A DNA stretch of 64,000 nucleotides from Siphonodentalium dalli (taxonomy: Eukaryota > Mollusca > Scaphopoda > Gadilida > Siphonodentaliidae): positions 124,515,450 to 124,579,449 of the forward strand of contig CP136069.1 in assembly GCA_032622095.1 (NCBI GenBank), written 5' to 3'. The notes beneath the pieces are model-generated. The model did not search any database. It was not told where the DNA came from and saw only the letters and a program-made list of their open reading frames with translations. Position 1 is the first letter of the stretch. Each line of letters begins with the position of its first letter. A program made the position numbers and the translations under genes. This document shows, piece after piece, positions 12,011-22,489 of this stretch.

Positions 12011-12489
12011 GGCGTATAAAAATTACGGCTGTCATAGAACGTTATCAGCTGTTTTCAGTTTCAATGCATATGGAAGACAAACGCTCGTTGTTTGCCGTGT
12101 CAGGATAATAACAATGAACACTTATAATTTTTTTCCCATGATGAAAAATAAAGCGTGTTTTCTTTAGATATACGTTTTGGCTTGAGCAATTCTTTCCGCT
12201 GCACATTAGTATATCGACCGATGTGAACAGACACAGACTGTGAAACAAGCGAGCAATAGTAGGAATAATGCTCCAAACCGACAGATGCTCATTTCATGGT
12301 GAATGGAGGGATACGTGTACCTCTAACCATGTGACTGTACAGCCGCCGCCTTTAAGGGGTATGGCGCGAAATGCATTTGGATGCAGGGTTGTATACCGGT
12401 ATCTGTTTCTTTGTGCAACATTCCCCATTGGGCGAACCATATATAGTGAACGGGAGAACAACTCTGGAACAACATTGTAAAACTAACAC
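12011..12489. other. No recognisable feature
   Basis: Nothing beyond short, unsupported open frames. Confidence 0.5.
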
Positions 12490-12558
12490 AAAACTTATTA
12501 TCTGAACATTTCCAAAGGGAACTACTCGTCAATGAGTATTTCGCACAGAAAGGGTTAA
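12490..12558 (-). mobile_element. Fragment of TTAA MITE, family A, copy 5
   Basis: Minus-strand reading starts at TTAA (12555-12558) with CCCTTTCTGTGCGAAATACT and continues through GAAATGTTCAGATAATAAG before homology ends. It lies 55 bp from a full copy in the opposite orientation. Confidence 0.6.
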
Positions 12559-12611
12559 AGGATATGAATCTTCGATACGTCTTCAAACTAAAGTGTCCTT
12601 TGAAAAATGTG

Positions 12612-12879
12612 TTAACCCTTTGTCTACTGTATACTCTGTGATGAGCAGTTCCCATGAGAAATGTTCAGTTAATAAGTTCAACAAACGTAGGTCGTCTGTT
12701 GAACTTATTATTTGAACAATTCCCACCAATTACAAATAATCCATATGCAGTTCTATTTTATTTTCATACCTCTGTCGTCTGCAATTTTTCCTGAACACCC
12801 CTCCAAATGAATAATAGACCATTCCAATATATACTCTAATACCTGGGTGGGAGAATCCATTTAGTATAGAAAGGGTTAA
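12612..12879 (+). mobile_element. TTAA-flanked MITE, family A, most complete copy
   Basis: TTAA at 12612-12615 and 12876-12879 encloses 260 bp with inverted ends CCCTTTGTCTACTGTATAC and CATTTAGTATAGAAAGGG. The internal short palindrome GTTCAACAAACGTAGG / CGTCTGTTGAAC is present. This is the reference copy for the others at 0.9, 4.87, 6.09, 10.84 and 12.5 kb. The target duplication and CCC start suggest mobilisation by a piggyBac-type transposase, which is not encoded here. Confidence 0.75.
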
Positions 12880-13970
12880 GCAAACACTGATATATTCTTC
12901 CAAAAACAACAGTTACTTGCAATTTGCTACTACAAGATTATAAATTGACTTATAATCCGATGGGTGCACTAGATATTATTTTGTTGGAATTGTTATTTCT
13001 GGCACGAAATAAGTGAAAAATGTCTACACGATTTACACAAGGGTTAGAATTTTGTATCATCAACACCAGCACCCTCAACATCATCATAGTGCCATATTTA
13101 TTTCTCACATGGTTCTGTACTGAATACAATTCCTTATAATCCAGCGAAGGCAACAGTTGAAGAAGAATCTTCTCATGTCAACATGACAGTGTTAAAACCA
13201 AAATCAAGGTCAAATGGTGCAGCAGGTATCAATTAAAAAAAAAATAAGATATAAAATGCTGCCCATCTAAAAAAAAAAACAAATTCACTTCGAGTCCATA
13301 ATCAGTAACTTCCCATATAATCTAGTTGTATTCACATCCAGATAGATCATCCACGCATCAGCGTTATACAGCACATGCAGTGTGAGTTGCAGCAATAAAA
13401 TGCACGCTGGTTTGATTTGAAATAAATTTGCCTGTTGCATGTACGTTGTGGAGTGTTTTGAACTGTTTGTTAAACTGAATCATTGTAGAATATGCATTTG
13501 TTTCTTTGGATGTTTTTGTTGCTGTGTTTTAATGGTGCATTTCTTATCCTACTCCCATATAAAGGAATATCGCTTCAAACCACATTGCGCAACTTGGAAT
13601 TATTAAAACTTTTATATGAAATACATCTCCGCCATGCGCACATGCCATCTCACGCTAATTGTTTTCTACATATACGTAGTTCTTACGAGGAAGTACACGA
13701 AAACGTTCACTTGTCGTTATGAGAGTTATAGCGCTCGCCAAAAAAAGCAAATGTTCACGTAAACTGCGAACATGTGAAGCAATTTCGCCAAATCCAAATA
13801 ACACCTGCCGTTGTTGTTGGCGTCAATGATAGTTTTACTCAATTCACCACAAGTAGTGGTATATATAAAGTTGGTATTATGTCATCGACATGCCTGTACA
13901 TACATACATACATACATGTACATAACTATATTTCAAAACACGCAGCCATTCAACACCGCATTGCACTTAC
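12880..13970. other. Probable start of intron 1 of the receptor-like gene; otherwise nothing
   Basis: If the exon at 13971-14360 is real, sequence to its left is intron on the minus strand. I found no convincing second exon between here and position 1. A short TACA microsatellite lies near 13900-13915 and A-runs near 13236 and 13271. Confidence 0.4.
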
Positions 13971-14360
13971 CTCACTATTCCTTAGTTTCTGATCCGTAGC
14001 GTGTCGTCCCAAAATATATCCTACGATGGGTAACCCCATAGCTTCCGCAACAACCGTGGCTGTCTGCACGACAGGAGTCCTTCCGAACGCTATCATAATG
14101 TCAATGTTATGATCGGATATAATCCTACACATCTCCTCAATATCCTGGTCTAAACGACCTTCAGATTTTATGCTTTTGGCGTTTATATTAAATTCTGCAT
14201 CAGTTGGTTGATAGCGCTTGATGGCAGAATGGAAAACTTTGGAATATGCGTTATACCGCGTTGTTTCGAAGACAGCTAGGACCGTCACGTTAGGAAGAGG
14301 GCTAGGGCTTATGGCGCCGAAACACATGGTGAAACAACTCGCAAAAAGTAACAACTTCAT
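13971..14360 (-). CDS. Ionotropic glutamate receptor-like protein, first coding exon
   Basis: The reading frame begins at ATG 14360 with MKLLLFASCFTMCFG, a typical cleavable signal peptide, and runs 130 codons without a stop. After it comes NVTVLAVFETTRYNAYSKVF, then an alternating helix/strand pattern with EEMCRIISDHNIDIMIAFGR and VVAEAMGLPIVGYILGR. This is the layout of the start of the amino-terminal (periplasmic-binding-like, ANF-receptor) domain of ionotropic glutamate receptors, with NMDA-type subunits the closest in feel. The exon ends in GAG and is followed at once by the strong donor GTAAGT (plus-strand ACTTAC at 13965-13970), a phase-0 intron. An earlier in-frame TTG is not used. 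Such a protein would be a membrane ligand-gated channel subunit. The transmembrane and ligand-binding exons are not found in the window, so it could instead be another receptor with this fold, or an orphan exon. Confidence 0.55.
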
Positions 14361-15805
14361 TATGTCCAAATATCTAACTCCATGAACGCATTTACAAAAC
14401 CACTGATAATATGTTGCTCAAACATGCTGATTTGGAAAACCATGAAAACAAATTTGAGAATTTCACTGATAGCTTGTCGAAAGAACATGGTCTCCTTTTG
14501 CGTTCCCCGAGTCGCCATTTGAATATTTCATCCGTGCCATGTTCAATATTGACCAAGGACAAAGTAATATCAGCCATTGTTATAACACCCGACTATATAC
14601 ACAGTGGTTGACAATTTAACCAGAAAATCTGTGAAATCCAAACAATTATCCATGGAAGAACCACGGGAGAATCTGGTGAAACAGACGTTCAATCAGACAT
14701 CGAATGGAAGTCATACACTTCCTTCACTTGATCTCCATGACAATTTAACATCCAACTCTGAATGGACGTCCATGTAATCAAGTGTATTCTGTCAGAAGAC
14801 ATTCTTTGCTTGGACTATTCGTGGACCGTTTTAGAAAACACATTCACTCGTGGGTCTCCAATATATGTATGATACTCCCAATGCGTTCGCGTATCACCGA
14901 GTTGACATTTCGGCGTTTAGTCCGGATCAATGCAGCTATATTCACAAACAACGAATTCGCGAAACGAAATTAAGGAAAAAATTCCGTGTATTGAATTTTA
15001 CAACCGCATATAGCACTTCGGCATCACAGAAAATTATAATGCGACGTCTTCCGAATTATCCGGTTCTTCCTATAATCGTGAATTGGGCCCGGGACTCTCC
15101 GAGGTTCGCTGAAGCTACTATCGTTGGCGGTAATGCATTCACGCCAGTTTCTCGCGGTCCTCCGTCTGCTCTCTCATTGGCGCAAATGCCTGAGACTTCG
15201 CACTGATCAAATAATCTGATCGATATACTGGGATAATTTAAACGCGTATCGGGCTCAACTGTCTCTGAAAGACGTCACCGGAAATAACCAGCGGTGGACG
15301 CTCCTGATATCTTGATACCGTTAGCTTCGAAAACAAACGGAAACGCTGGTCTGTGCCGTAACATACATGTACCAGGAGTAGTTTCCAATTATTTCAGGAT
15401 AAAAACTCCCAGACAAGAAATGTGTTCTTCTGGTCATTCTTCTTCGACGGCGGTTCAGTTCCGGCCGATATTTCTTAGGAATGATTAAAGCAGCTGGAAC
15501 GCTGTTCAAGGTTAAGTTCGTGTTCTTGTAAGTTTATCCACCCAAGCTACTTACATGGTCATCCAAAGATTCGTGCGAAGAACTTGCTTCTATTCTAAAC
15601 TGGCATTGTGCTGCGCTGTAGATCCAATTTAACTTTTGAGTCAAAATTGAGTTACATGTTTCAACAAAGTAAATAATAATAATAACATTGGTATAGCGAT
15701 TATTCCAATAAGCGGGTCATAAGTGCTTGACATATCATAAATGCTTATACACATACAAATGAAATATAAATGTACAAAAATCATGAAATTTTAACAATAA
15801 AAAAG
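14361..15805. other. 5' flank of the receptor-like exon; no other gene recognised
   Basis: Somewhat richer in CG dinucleotides than its surroundings between about 14870 and 15500, as a promoter-proximal region could be. A plus-strand open frame of about 118 codons at 14850-15206 has no recognisable domain. No TATA box or initiator can be assigned with confidence. Confidence 0.35.
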
Positions 15806-15961
15806 TCATCTTCTGAAACGCCGCGCGAACAGGTAAGTTTTTAGTGATATCCTGAAGTCGTAAAGAGTTGACGACTCGTTAAGTTTCAACGGCAGTCGAT
15901 TCCATGCATTTGGACACGTGAGTTTAATAGAACGGTAGCCAATCGTGATCACATTAGAACC
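15806..15961 (-). pseudogene. Non-LTR retrotransposon, C-terminal end of ORF2
   Basis: The minus-strand frame reads ...NVITIGYRSIKL, then PNAWNRLPLKLNESSTLYDF, then RISLKTYLFARRFRR and a stop at 15806. The pattern 'aWN.LP..L......tl..Fr..LKtyLf' is the conserved tail of reverse transcriptase polyproteins of many animal non-LTR elements. Upstream the frame breaks near 16010 and no catalytic RT motifs are present, so this is a 5'-truncated, dead copy. Confidence 0.7.
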
Positions 15962-16005
15962 AGATGGTTTGTCCTCTGCCTAAGTGATCGGCGTGGGACA
16001 TACGG

Positions 16006-16133
16006 AACAAGAAAACCATAGTCAGAAATGGTAACGCGCTCAAGATCATATATTATATACCCATTATTGTAATTATAGAATATAAAATATATTGTTTTCG
16101 CGAATGACCAACTCAGAATTCCGTTAAAATAAC
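16006..16133 (-). repeat. Dispersed repeat R, second copy, first module
   Basis: About 95 percent identical to 11637-11765. It overlaps the region immediately upstream of the retrotransposon tail, so the module is probably part of that element family's 3' region. Confidence 0.65.
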
Positions 16134-16289
16134 AATAACAACCAGCACATGATTAACGAACCACAACCATCAGTGGGCTGCAGAACGATAAATATCTATT
16201 AAAGTTGAAATATAAGACTTACAAATTATCTTTTAAATTTCTTTTATTGGTAATTGACATAGCTTGTCACAAACCAAAATTCAACACTA

Positions 16290-16715
16290 TTGGCATAATA
16301 AAAATACAGCTATACTATATAGTACCTATATAGGCACTATCCTTGCCACTGGGTTAGTGCCTAAGTTTAGGTACTATATAGTGCCTATATGATATAGCTA
16401 CTATAACGTACCTAATTAGGTATTATATAGTGCCTAACTGTAGGTACTATATAGTACCTATATGATATAGCTACTATAAAGAACCTAATTAGATATGATA
16501 TGGTACCTAATTAGCTACTATATAGTAGCTATACAGCAATTAGGTATTATATAGTGCCTAACTTTAGGCACTATATAGTACCTATACATGATATAGCTAC
16601 TATAAAGTACCTAATTAGATATTATATGGTACCTAATTAGCTACGATATAGTAGATATAAAGCAAATAGGTATTATATAGTCCCTAACTTTAGGTAATAT
16701 ATAGCTTGCTTTATT
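16290..16715. repeat. Cluster of interleaved palindromic words
   Basis: Dense repetition of TAGGTACTATATAGTACCTA, TAGGCACTATATAGTGCCTA, GATATAGCTACTATA and GTACCTAATTAG in varying order. Each word is itself palindromic or complementary to a neighbour. There is a rough higher-order period of about 115 bp. A smaller cluster of the same words lies at 17275-17395. Confidence 0.8.
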
Positions 16716-16792
16716 CAATATTTTATAACGGAGGTCTGATAAACTGATCTTCACCGACTCATCCACATTTGCAGACCTCTGATTGTTCATCT
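16689..16792 (-). CDS. Possible second exon of SAM-domain protein
   Basis: On the minus strand a pyrimidine-rich tract (TTCTTCTTTTCAG) is followed by a second AG acceptor, TTAGCAG, at 16793. Splicing there keeps the phase of the exon at 17039-17138 and gives EMNNQRSANVDESVKISLSD then LRYKILNK. The last part resembles the final helix of a SAM domain, but the segment before it is a poor match. A GTTAGG donor is possible at 16688. The exon's far edge runs into the palindromic-word cluster. Tentative. Confidence 0.25.
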
Positions 16793-17038
16793 CTGCTAAG
16801 AGCTGAAAAGAAGAATTAAAAAAGTTCAATAAAGTTCAATAATTTTTTTTAATCAAGTGTCAATGTTCTGGAACTCAACTTTTTGGAATGAGAACATAAT
16901 AATTCGCTGGTTAATTTGAAAACAAAATTAACAAGAGGTTGGATTATTATTGAAGTAATGGTGACGGTGTGTGTGCGTTTATCATTTGATGTTGATATAA
17001 TGATAATAATTTCCAACAAATGTGGTGCTAATACTAAC

Positions 17039-17138
17039 CTCTAAATGCCGATTTTAATTCAGACAATCCCACGTCGTCCAGCCATTTCTCAACAGCATCT
17101 TCCGTCCAAATTTCAACAGAGTCATTGGAAGCGTCCAT
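17039..17138 (-). CDS. SAM-domain protein, candidate first coding exon
   Basis: ATG at 17138 opens MDASNDSVEIWTEDAVEKWL followed by DDVGLSELKSAF and R, then a GTTAGT donor (plus-strand ACTAAC at 17033-17038), phase 1. W(T)xxxVxxWLxxxGLxxLxxxF is the signature of the first half of a sterile alpha motif domain, a helical protein-protein interaction module. Just upstream the plus strand carries AAAATGGCTGC, a YY1-like word common near animal promoters. Only half the domain is encoded, so the identity rests on about 20 residues. It could be a live gene, or a gene fragment captured by a mobile element, since repeat clusters sit on both sides. Confidence 0.45.
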
Positions 17139-17274
17139 CTTTCTTTGTCTTAATTCTTCGATTAAAAATGGCTGCTCGAAAAATTAGAAGCGCCGCCTGC
17201 GAATATGCCCTCTGGCGGGAGCGTCTGTCAAATAACAGGTGGGCGTAATTTGGTTTATCCTGAATGCGATATAA

Positions 17275-17395
17275 GTTCCACGCTATAGGCACTATCTACG
17301 ATATAGCTACTATATCACCCCAATAACCAATATGTGTTACATAGATAGGCACTATAGCTACGATAGGCACTATATAATCTCTATAAGGACCCCGA
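17275..17395. repeat. Second, smaller cluster of palindromic words
   Basis: ATAGGCACTATCTACGATAT, AGCTACTATATCA, TAGGCACTATAGCTACGATA recur as in 16290-16715. Together the two clusters bracket the SAM exon candidates. Confidence 0.7.
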
Positions 17396-17436
17396 TTTAT
17401 GTGAGTGAAGGACAATAAACGAAATTGAAATTCCCA

Positions 17437-17585
17437 ACTACACCTTCTACCGGACTCGGCCTCTTGGTCGCGCAGTTCGACTTTTAAACCGGAAAAAAAT
17501 AATTATCTATAAATAAAATGCCCATGGGACCACGGCTATCAAAAATTTTCAGAACAGAATACACGCGGCGCGCGCTAACAAGGAT
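17437..17585 (-). repeat. Dispersed repeat R, second copy, second module
   Basis: Matches 11836-12000 (CCGGACTCGGCCTCTTGGTC, GCAGTTCGACTTTTAAACC, ATAAATAAAATGCCCATGG, ATACACGCGGCGCGCG). On the minus strand it ends in TTTCAATTTCGTTTATTGTC (plus 17411-17430), the same tail as the SINE-like unit at 47.99 kb. Confidence 0.6.
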
Positions 17586-18574
17586 ATCACAAATGTATGC
17601 TGGAAGAGTTGGATAATCATGGGTTGCTTGATATATATATGTCGCAAGTTTATTAAGAATCATATCTGACACAGGTAGCCAAAGTTAATATTGTGATTTT
17701 GTGAACGAGTACTCACTGGTTTGATCATGTTTGTTTCCTTCCCATAACTAGGAAGTACCATTTTAAGAGTTAGGATCATTCATCTTCCTTTGTTATAAAA
17801 TAAATAAATCATTGTATTCACTCCACTCGTTTACAAATGGATTATACAATCAGTTATAAAAAAGTATACAGGGTATATTAATCATCTTGAGCTATATCCA
17901 GGAAATAGACAACATCTTCTCGTGCAAATTTGTTCATATTGAACACAAATATTCAGATGTGTTCGTGTTGGACTTATTTGATTCTGAAATAATCACATAG
18001 TGAACTTATTCTGTTGAATGGTGCGGGTCACAGTTAAAACTCATTACCACAGTAAATAGGCTTGTATATTTCACATCACCGAGAAATGACGCATTCTGAT
18101 TGGTCGAGAGCTGTGTTCTATATAAATTTAGCATACTACTATATGAAATCCGCATGTAAATAAGCAATGAACACAGACAACAATCTCGAGAAAACATATA
18201 CGGTAATGCATCCACAAATTTACTAAGGGGTGTCCAAATGAAATTGAAGCATTTCTGAGAAAACTTTTTTCACAGGGGCGATTTCAACTTGCGAAGTGGA
18301 ACCATTGAGTTGAATTAAACTTGCGGTAGAGTTTCGAGTTTTCGTTCATACAAATTAAAACTTAAATATTATGCAATTCTTGCGACAATTATGTTTCTCT
18401 TAAAGTGTGTATCGGTAAATGGATAATCACATTTGTTTTCTGTAAAACGAGTTGTACTTGATTTTAATTTACTTCTCAAGAAGGGGCGTTTGAACAGCTA
18501 GCCGCTGGTGTTGGTGGGATAGTGTTATGTATGTAGTGCGCATGCTACAAGTTCCAATTGTTCGGTGAAATATA
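17586..18574. other. No recognisable feature
   Basis: AT-rich sequence without a supported gene or repeat. Confidence 0.5.
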
Positions 18575-18724
18575 ATAAATAGAGCATGTCTTGTCGTGAC
18601 TACACGGGTATAATGCCCAGTGGGGTGAATATAGTTCACGATGCGAAGCGGATTGAACTATACACACTCACTGGGAACTATACCCAGCATGCACGTAGTC
18701 AACTCCAAGCCATGCTCTATTTAT
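18575..18724. mobile_element. 150-bp foldback MITE
   Basis: Ends ATAAATAGAGCATG and CATGCTCTATTTAT are inverted repeats. Complementarity continues inward (CCCAGTG ... CACTGGG, GTATAATGCCC / GGGAACTATAC, TGAATATAGTTCA / TGAACTATACACA) to a loop near GATGCGAAGCGG. It is flanked by TA on both sides, compatible with a Tc1/mariner-type insertion, though AT-rich flanks make this weak. Confidence 0.6.
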
Positions 18725-18780
18725 TAATCGCTGCGTGAGTCAGTGGTCAGTGGTAAATCTGAACAAGGAACAAAATTTAA

Positions 18781-19690
18781 ATGCTGACAGAGATAACGAA
18801 AATTACCGAAGAAACAGATAAGAAACTAGAGGAACGATTCCGTGAGTGGGAAATGAGGCAAACTCGTAAGAAAAATCTCGTTGTCGCCAACATCAAAGAA
18901 AGATGACTAAGTACAGTCAAAATGATGTTAAATCATACTATCGATTGGGAAAGAAATCAAGCAATAAAACGAGGCCATTTAAGATATTTCTTTATTCACA
19001 AGAAGTTAGGAATGAAATACTAGCACAAGCTACGGAATATATCAAACAAGAAAAGGAAACACCGAACAAAGACAATGTGTATTTCAATCCGTAATACACA
19101 CAGGCGGAACAAAAAGACAAACATGCAAAACTTCGCACGGAACTGATTTAAAAAAAGAGCAGAATTCAATAACGAGCAGTTCATCATCCGAAACGAGAAG
19201 GCGGTGAACCGCAAAAGAGATTCCAATATTAGTTGCGAGTGACATGGATCAGTCACTCGACACCAATGTCTGTTTCAACCCGATTTGCTTGTATACAAAT
19301 GCCGATCAACTAATGAACAAACGCGATGATCTCCAACTTGTCGTTGATGATATTCGACCAGCTGTAAATGGTATCCCAGAGACTCTTCCTAAACATTCAA
19401 AATCACCCGTATAGGACAGTGAATAACAAATCGATGGCTATGACGTTTATTTGAAGCAACCCCAAACGAGGAGTACTTATTCACGTCCACAAACAACTAG
19501 ACGCACAGAGAAACGTTAAACTAGAAACAATCGACGTGGAGGAGGCGTGTCAGTGGAAAATAGCATCTGAGACTGTCACTATTGTGTGCATTTACCGGAC
19601 CCCAATCTCAACTAAAACCGATGATGACAAACTGCTCAACATATTCAAATGCTCGCAAACAGAAGATCAACAACCAGCCGAGGCTTAATA
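18781..19690 (+). pseudogene. Non-LTR retrotransposon, ORF1 C-terminus and endonuclease N-terminus
   Basis: Broken frames read together. 18781-18906 has a coiled segment with RKKNLVVANIKE. 18903-19094 has YRLGKKSSNKTRPFKIFLYS and QEVRNEILAQATEYI, the RRM-like core found in ORF1 proteins of CR1/L2/jockey-type elements. Next come AEQKDKHAKLRTELI and, after a frameshift, a basic tail. From 19270 CLYTNADQLMNKRDDLQLVV resembles the start of the apurinic-type endonuclease ('YTNADsL.NK..EL'). 19470-19685 continues it with GVLIHVHKQL and TVTIVCIYRTP. Stops and at least three frameshifts show it is dead. It breaks off before the endonuclease catalytic core and RT. Confidence 0.7.
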
Positions 19691-19829
19691 CGCCCGTTTG
19701 CAAAGTCAATAATTGTCATTTTTCAATTACTATCAAAGAAAATTGGCTATCAGGTACCAATTCGAATTGGACCAAAATTGTGAGGTATTAAACTAACATA
19801 CAAAATATGAGTCCAATAGAATTACGCAA

Positions 19830-20180
19830 AATATCATCTAGAAGGCAAGAATATGGAAAATTTATAAGTCGAAAAGTCCCACAATTCCGGGAAAAAAATC
19901 ATCAAACCGAACCCAAATTTGACCTTGACCTGTAATTTAGTATGACAGCCACATACCTAGTTTACTTGTGATCAAATAATCCAAACTGAAGTTAGCACCC
20001 GGAACCCAAAATGTTTACGTAAAATTAATTTTCCAAGTCGAAAAAGGCCCATAACTCCGGCAAAAATCATCGGGCCGAACACAAATTCGAACTTAACCTG
20101 TATTTTGGCATGACTGAGCCAAGTTTAGATGTGATCAAATAATCCAAACTCAAGTTATCATCCTGAAACCAAAGCCTCAC
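19830..20180 (-). repeat. Interspersed repeat M, two tandem minus-strand units
   Basis: Two units of about 165 bp share AAGTCGAAAA, CCCATAACTCCGG / CCCACAATTCCGG, ATCATC(GGG/AAA)CCGAAC and GATCAAATAATCCAAACT. The reverse reading matches the plus-strand copies near 33 kb. No coding potential. Confidence 0.65.
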
Positions 20181-20184
20181 ATTT

Positions 20185-20250
20185 ATAAGAGAATGTACAG
20201 GCTTACAAGATCAAGGCAAATATTGATAGACCAATGCATTCTCTTTTATA
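20185..20250. mobile_element. Fragment of foldback family B
   Basis: TATAAGAGAATG ... GGCTTACAAGATCAAGGCAA ... AGACCAATGCATTCTCTT matches the central part of the copy at 11.1 kb. Termini are missing, and the AT-rich tandem repeat follows directly. Confidence 0.5.
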
Positions 20251-20289
20251 TTTTGAATTTTCTAAAAATAGAATCACACTGCTTATTCT

Positions 20290-20695
20290 ATTTTTAGAAA
20301 ATTCTAAAAAGTCAAAATTTTGACTTTTAAAGTCAAAATTTTGAGTTTGAAAGTCAAAATATTGAGATAAAAAGTCAAAATTTTGACTTTGAAAGTCAAA
20401 ATTTTGAGTTTGAAAGTCAAAATATTGAGATAAAAAGTAAAAATTTTGAGTTTATAAAGTCAAAATTTTGACTTAGAAAGTCTAAACTTTGAGATAAAAA
20501 GTCAAAATTTTGAGTTTGAAAGTAAAAATTTTGAGTTTGAAAGTCAAAATTTCGAGTTAAAATGTCAAAATTTTGAGTTTATCAAGTGAAAATTTTGACT
20601 TAGAAAGTCGAAATTTTGAGAAAAAAGTCAAAATTTTGAGTTTGAAAGTCAAAATTTCGAGATAAAAAGTCAAAATTTTGACTTTATTTTTTTTT
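20290..20695. repeat. AT-rich tandem repeat of about 21 bp with palindromic units
   Basis: About 19 units of AAAGTCAAAATTTTGAGTTTG and variants. The core GTCAAAATTTTGAC is a perfect palindrome, so adjacent units can pair in many registers. Confidence 0.85.
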
Positions 20696-21105
20696 CTACC
20701 ATGTCCCGAATACGCTTCCGTACAAATCATATAGCAATGCGTTTACAAACTATATTGACACATGTGTTTACATCATAATATCAATCAGAAATATAATTTA
20801 GAAATATGAAGAAGGTGTTGGGTGGGTGTGGGGGAGGGGGGTGTGCTCATTTGTTTTCACAATAATTCGTAAACGTGGTATGCTCTTTTAACAGTTAACT
20901 TAGTGGACTATTCTCATGCGTTGCCTCTAATAACATGAAGTAATATAAATCAAGAAGTTAGTTGAAGTAAAATAATATTGTACGGTTGTATTGATATATA
21001 GATATATAAATGTATTATTCGTATCACTGTATCATGTTCTATTTTGTATGCAAACAAAAATCTAATGGGAGACATTGGCTCATTCGTACACTATTCATAT
21101 GATTA
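20696..21105. other. No recognisable feature
   Basis: G-rich run near 20818-20842, otherwise AT-rich with nothing identifiable. Confidence 0.5.
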
Positions 21106-22262
21106 CTACATTTCGTTGACTGCTATCATAACTGTATACCACTCATAGTCGAATTCGTGGATATGGTCATTGTTAAGTGCTATAATCCGTTCAATTCTAC
21201 ATCTATTCTTAATTTCCAAAATAAGTGACTTTAAAGACAAGACATCCGGGGTGAACTTTGTTTTATAGATATAGTACTTCAATAGTGTAATCAGTGTGGT
21301 AGTTATTTTGTTTTCATTGCATGCTGTGGGTGGTAGGAGCAAAATTTCCTTTGATGTGGAAATATATATATACCGGATTTTGCGAACCAAGCTTCAACAT
21401 CATTTAAAAAAGACTTTACCATAGGACAATCGAAGAAAATGTGAATAATAGTTTCGTCGTTTGCATGACATCTCTGGCATGATCCATCTGTTACTATGCG
21501 CATGTTTTTCATTAGTTTATTCGTTCCGATTATCCTAGTTATTATACGGTATTGAAACCAGCGGAATTTAATATCTGGTAGTAGTTTGAAAGGGTTCGAT
21601 AGTATTTGCTTCCATGGGAGGTTCATGCTTAAATCGTTGTTCCATTTACGAATGAATGACGATACAGGGTTTATATTTTCCGTGAAGAATGTGTCATAGA
21701 AGTACCTCCCTCTCTGGTTTTGGCGAATCAGTAATGAAATATTGTTTGGAATTATCGGCCCATGAATTTTTCGTAGAGGCAAATTTAAATTACGAGAAAG
21801 AGTCATTACTTGTCTTCGAATTCCTAGTAGTGTAACAAAGTTTGTCGATACACCAAAATTCGATCTCAGCGATTCAACTGAATGAAATTGGTCATCGGCT
21901 ATGCAAAGATCGTTAATAAAAATGATCCCTTTCGCTCTCCACTCGTTCACGTTTATCGTGTCTTCATTGATTGTTAAGTTATTATTGTTCCATATGGTCT
22001 GAGTCATAATGTCTATGGGCTCTTGTTTATTAGTAATTTCGAGAAACTCCCGCCAGGCGGTTAAAACGTCGCGCCAAAAATGGTTCTTAGTTGATCTTTC
22101 AGAATTATAAATGTACTTGGAGCCGTACGCCGCGAATAATGGGTCCTCGGATATCTCTGTTGGAGCAAGTGGAAGCCATGGGGCAGATTTGGGCATAATC
22201 TACCCAGGACAATACATAAATTTGCGGATCCATGAGTCCATGGCCAAAAAAATACGAAAAAG
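21106..22262 (-). pseudogene. Non-LTR retrotransposon (L1/Tx1-like), RT C-terminal region
   Basis: The longest credible protein remnant in the window. The minus-strand frame from about 22262 (one in-frame TAG just before 22196) reads MPKSAPWLPLAP, WRDVLTAWREF, WRAKGIIFINDLCIADDQFH, FKLLPDIKFRWFQYRIITRI, then the zinc-finger-like CQRCHANDETIIHIFFDCPM (C-x2-C...H...C, zf-RVT type). After a frameshift near 21370 it continues LITLLKYYIYKTK and LSLKSLILEIKNRCRIERII. The order matches the region downstream of the reverse transcriptase palm in L1/Tx1-type elements. The RT catalytic FADD box and the endonuclease are absent, so the copy is 5'-truncated and inactive. Confidence 0.8.
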
Positions 22263-22489
22263 CGAACATTTCGCCGCCTCGATAAAATTTCGAAAATTTA
22301 TGACGACTTGACAGGCCAAATATAGCATTTCGCATGCCTGTCACGCGAAAGGCATGTTACATATGTGTGTTGGGCATACAAATTCCTACATAACTGTTTA
22401 AAGGTGTACGTATCACCGAAAGATGTCGTTAATTGATGCTTGAAGACAATATATACACTTACCGTTTATCCTGTCCACTGGGCGCCGCC

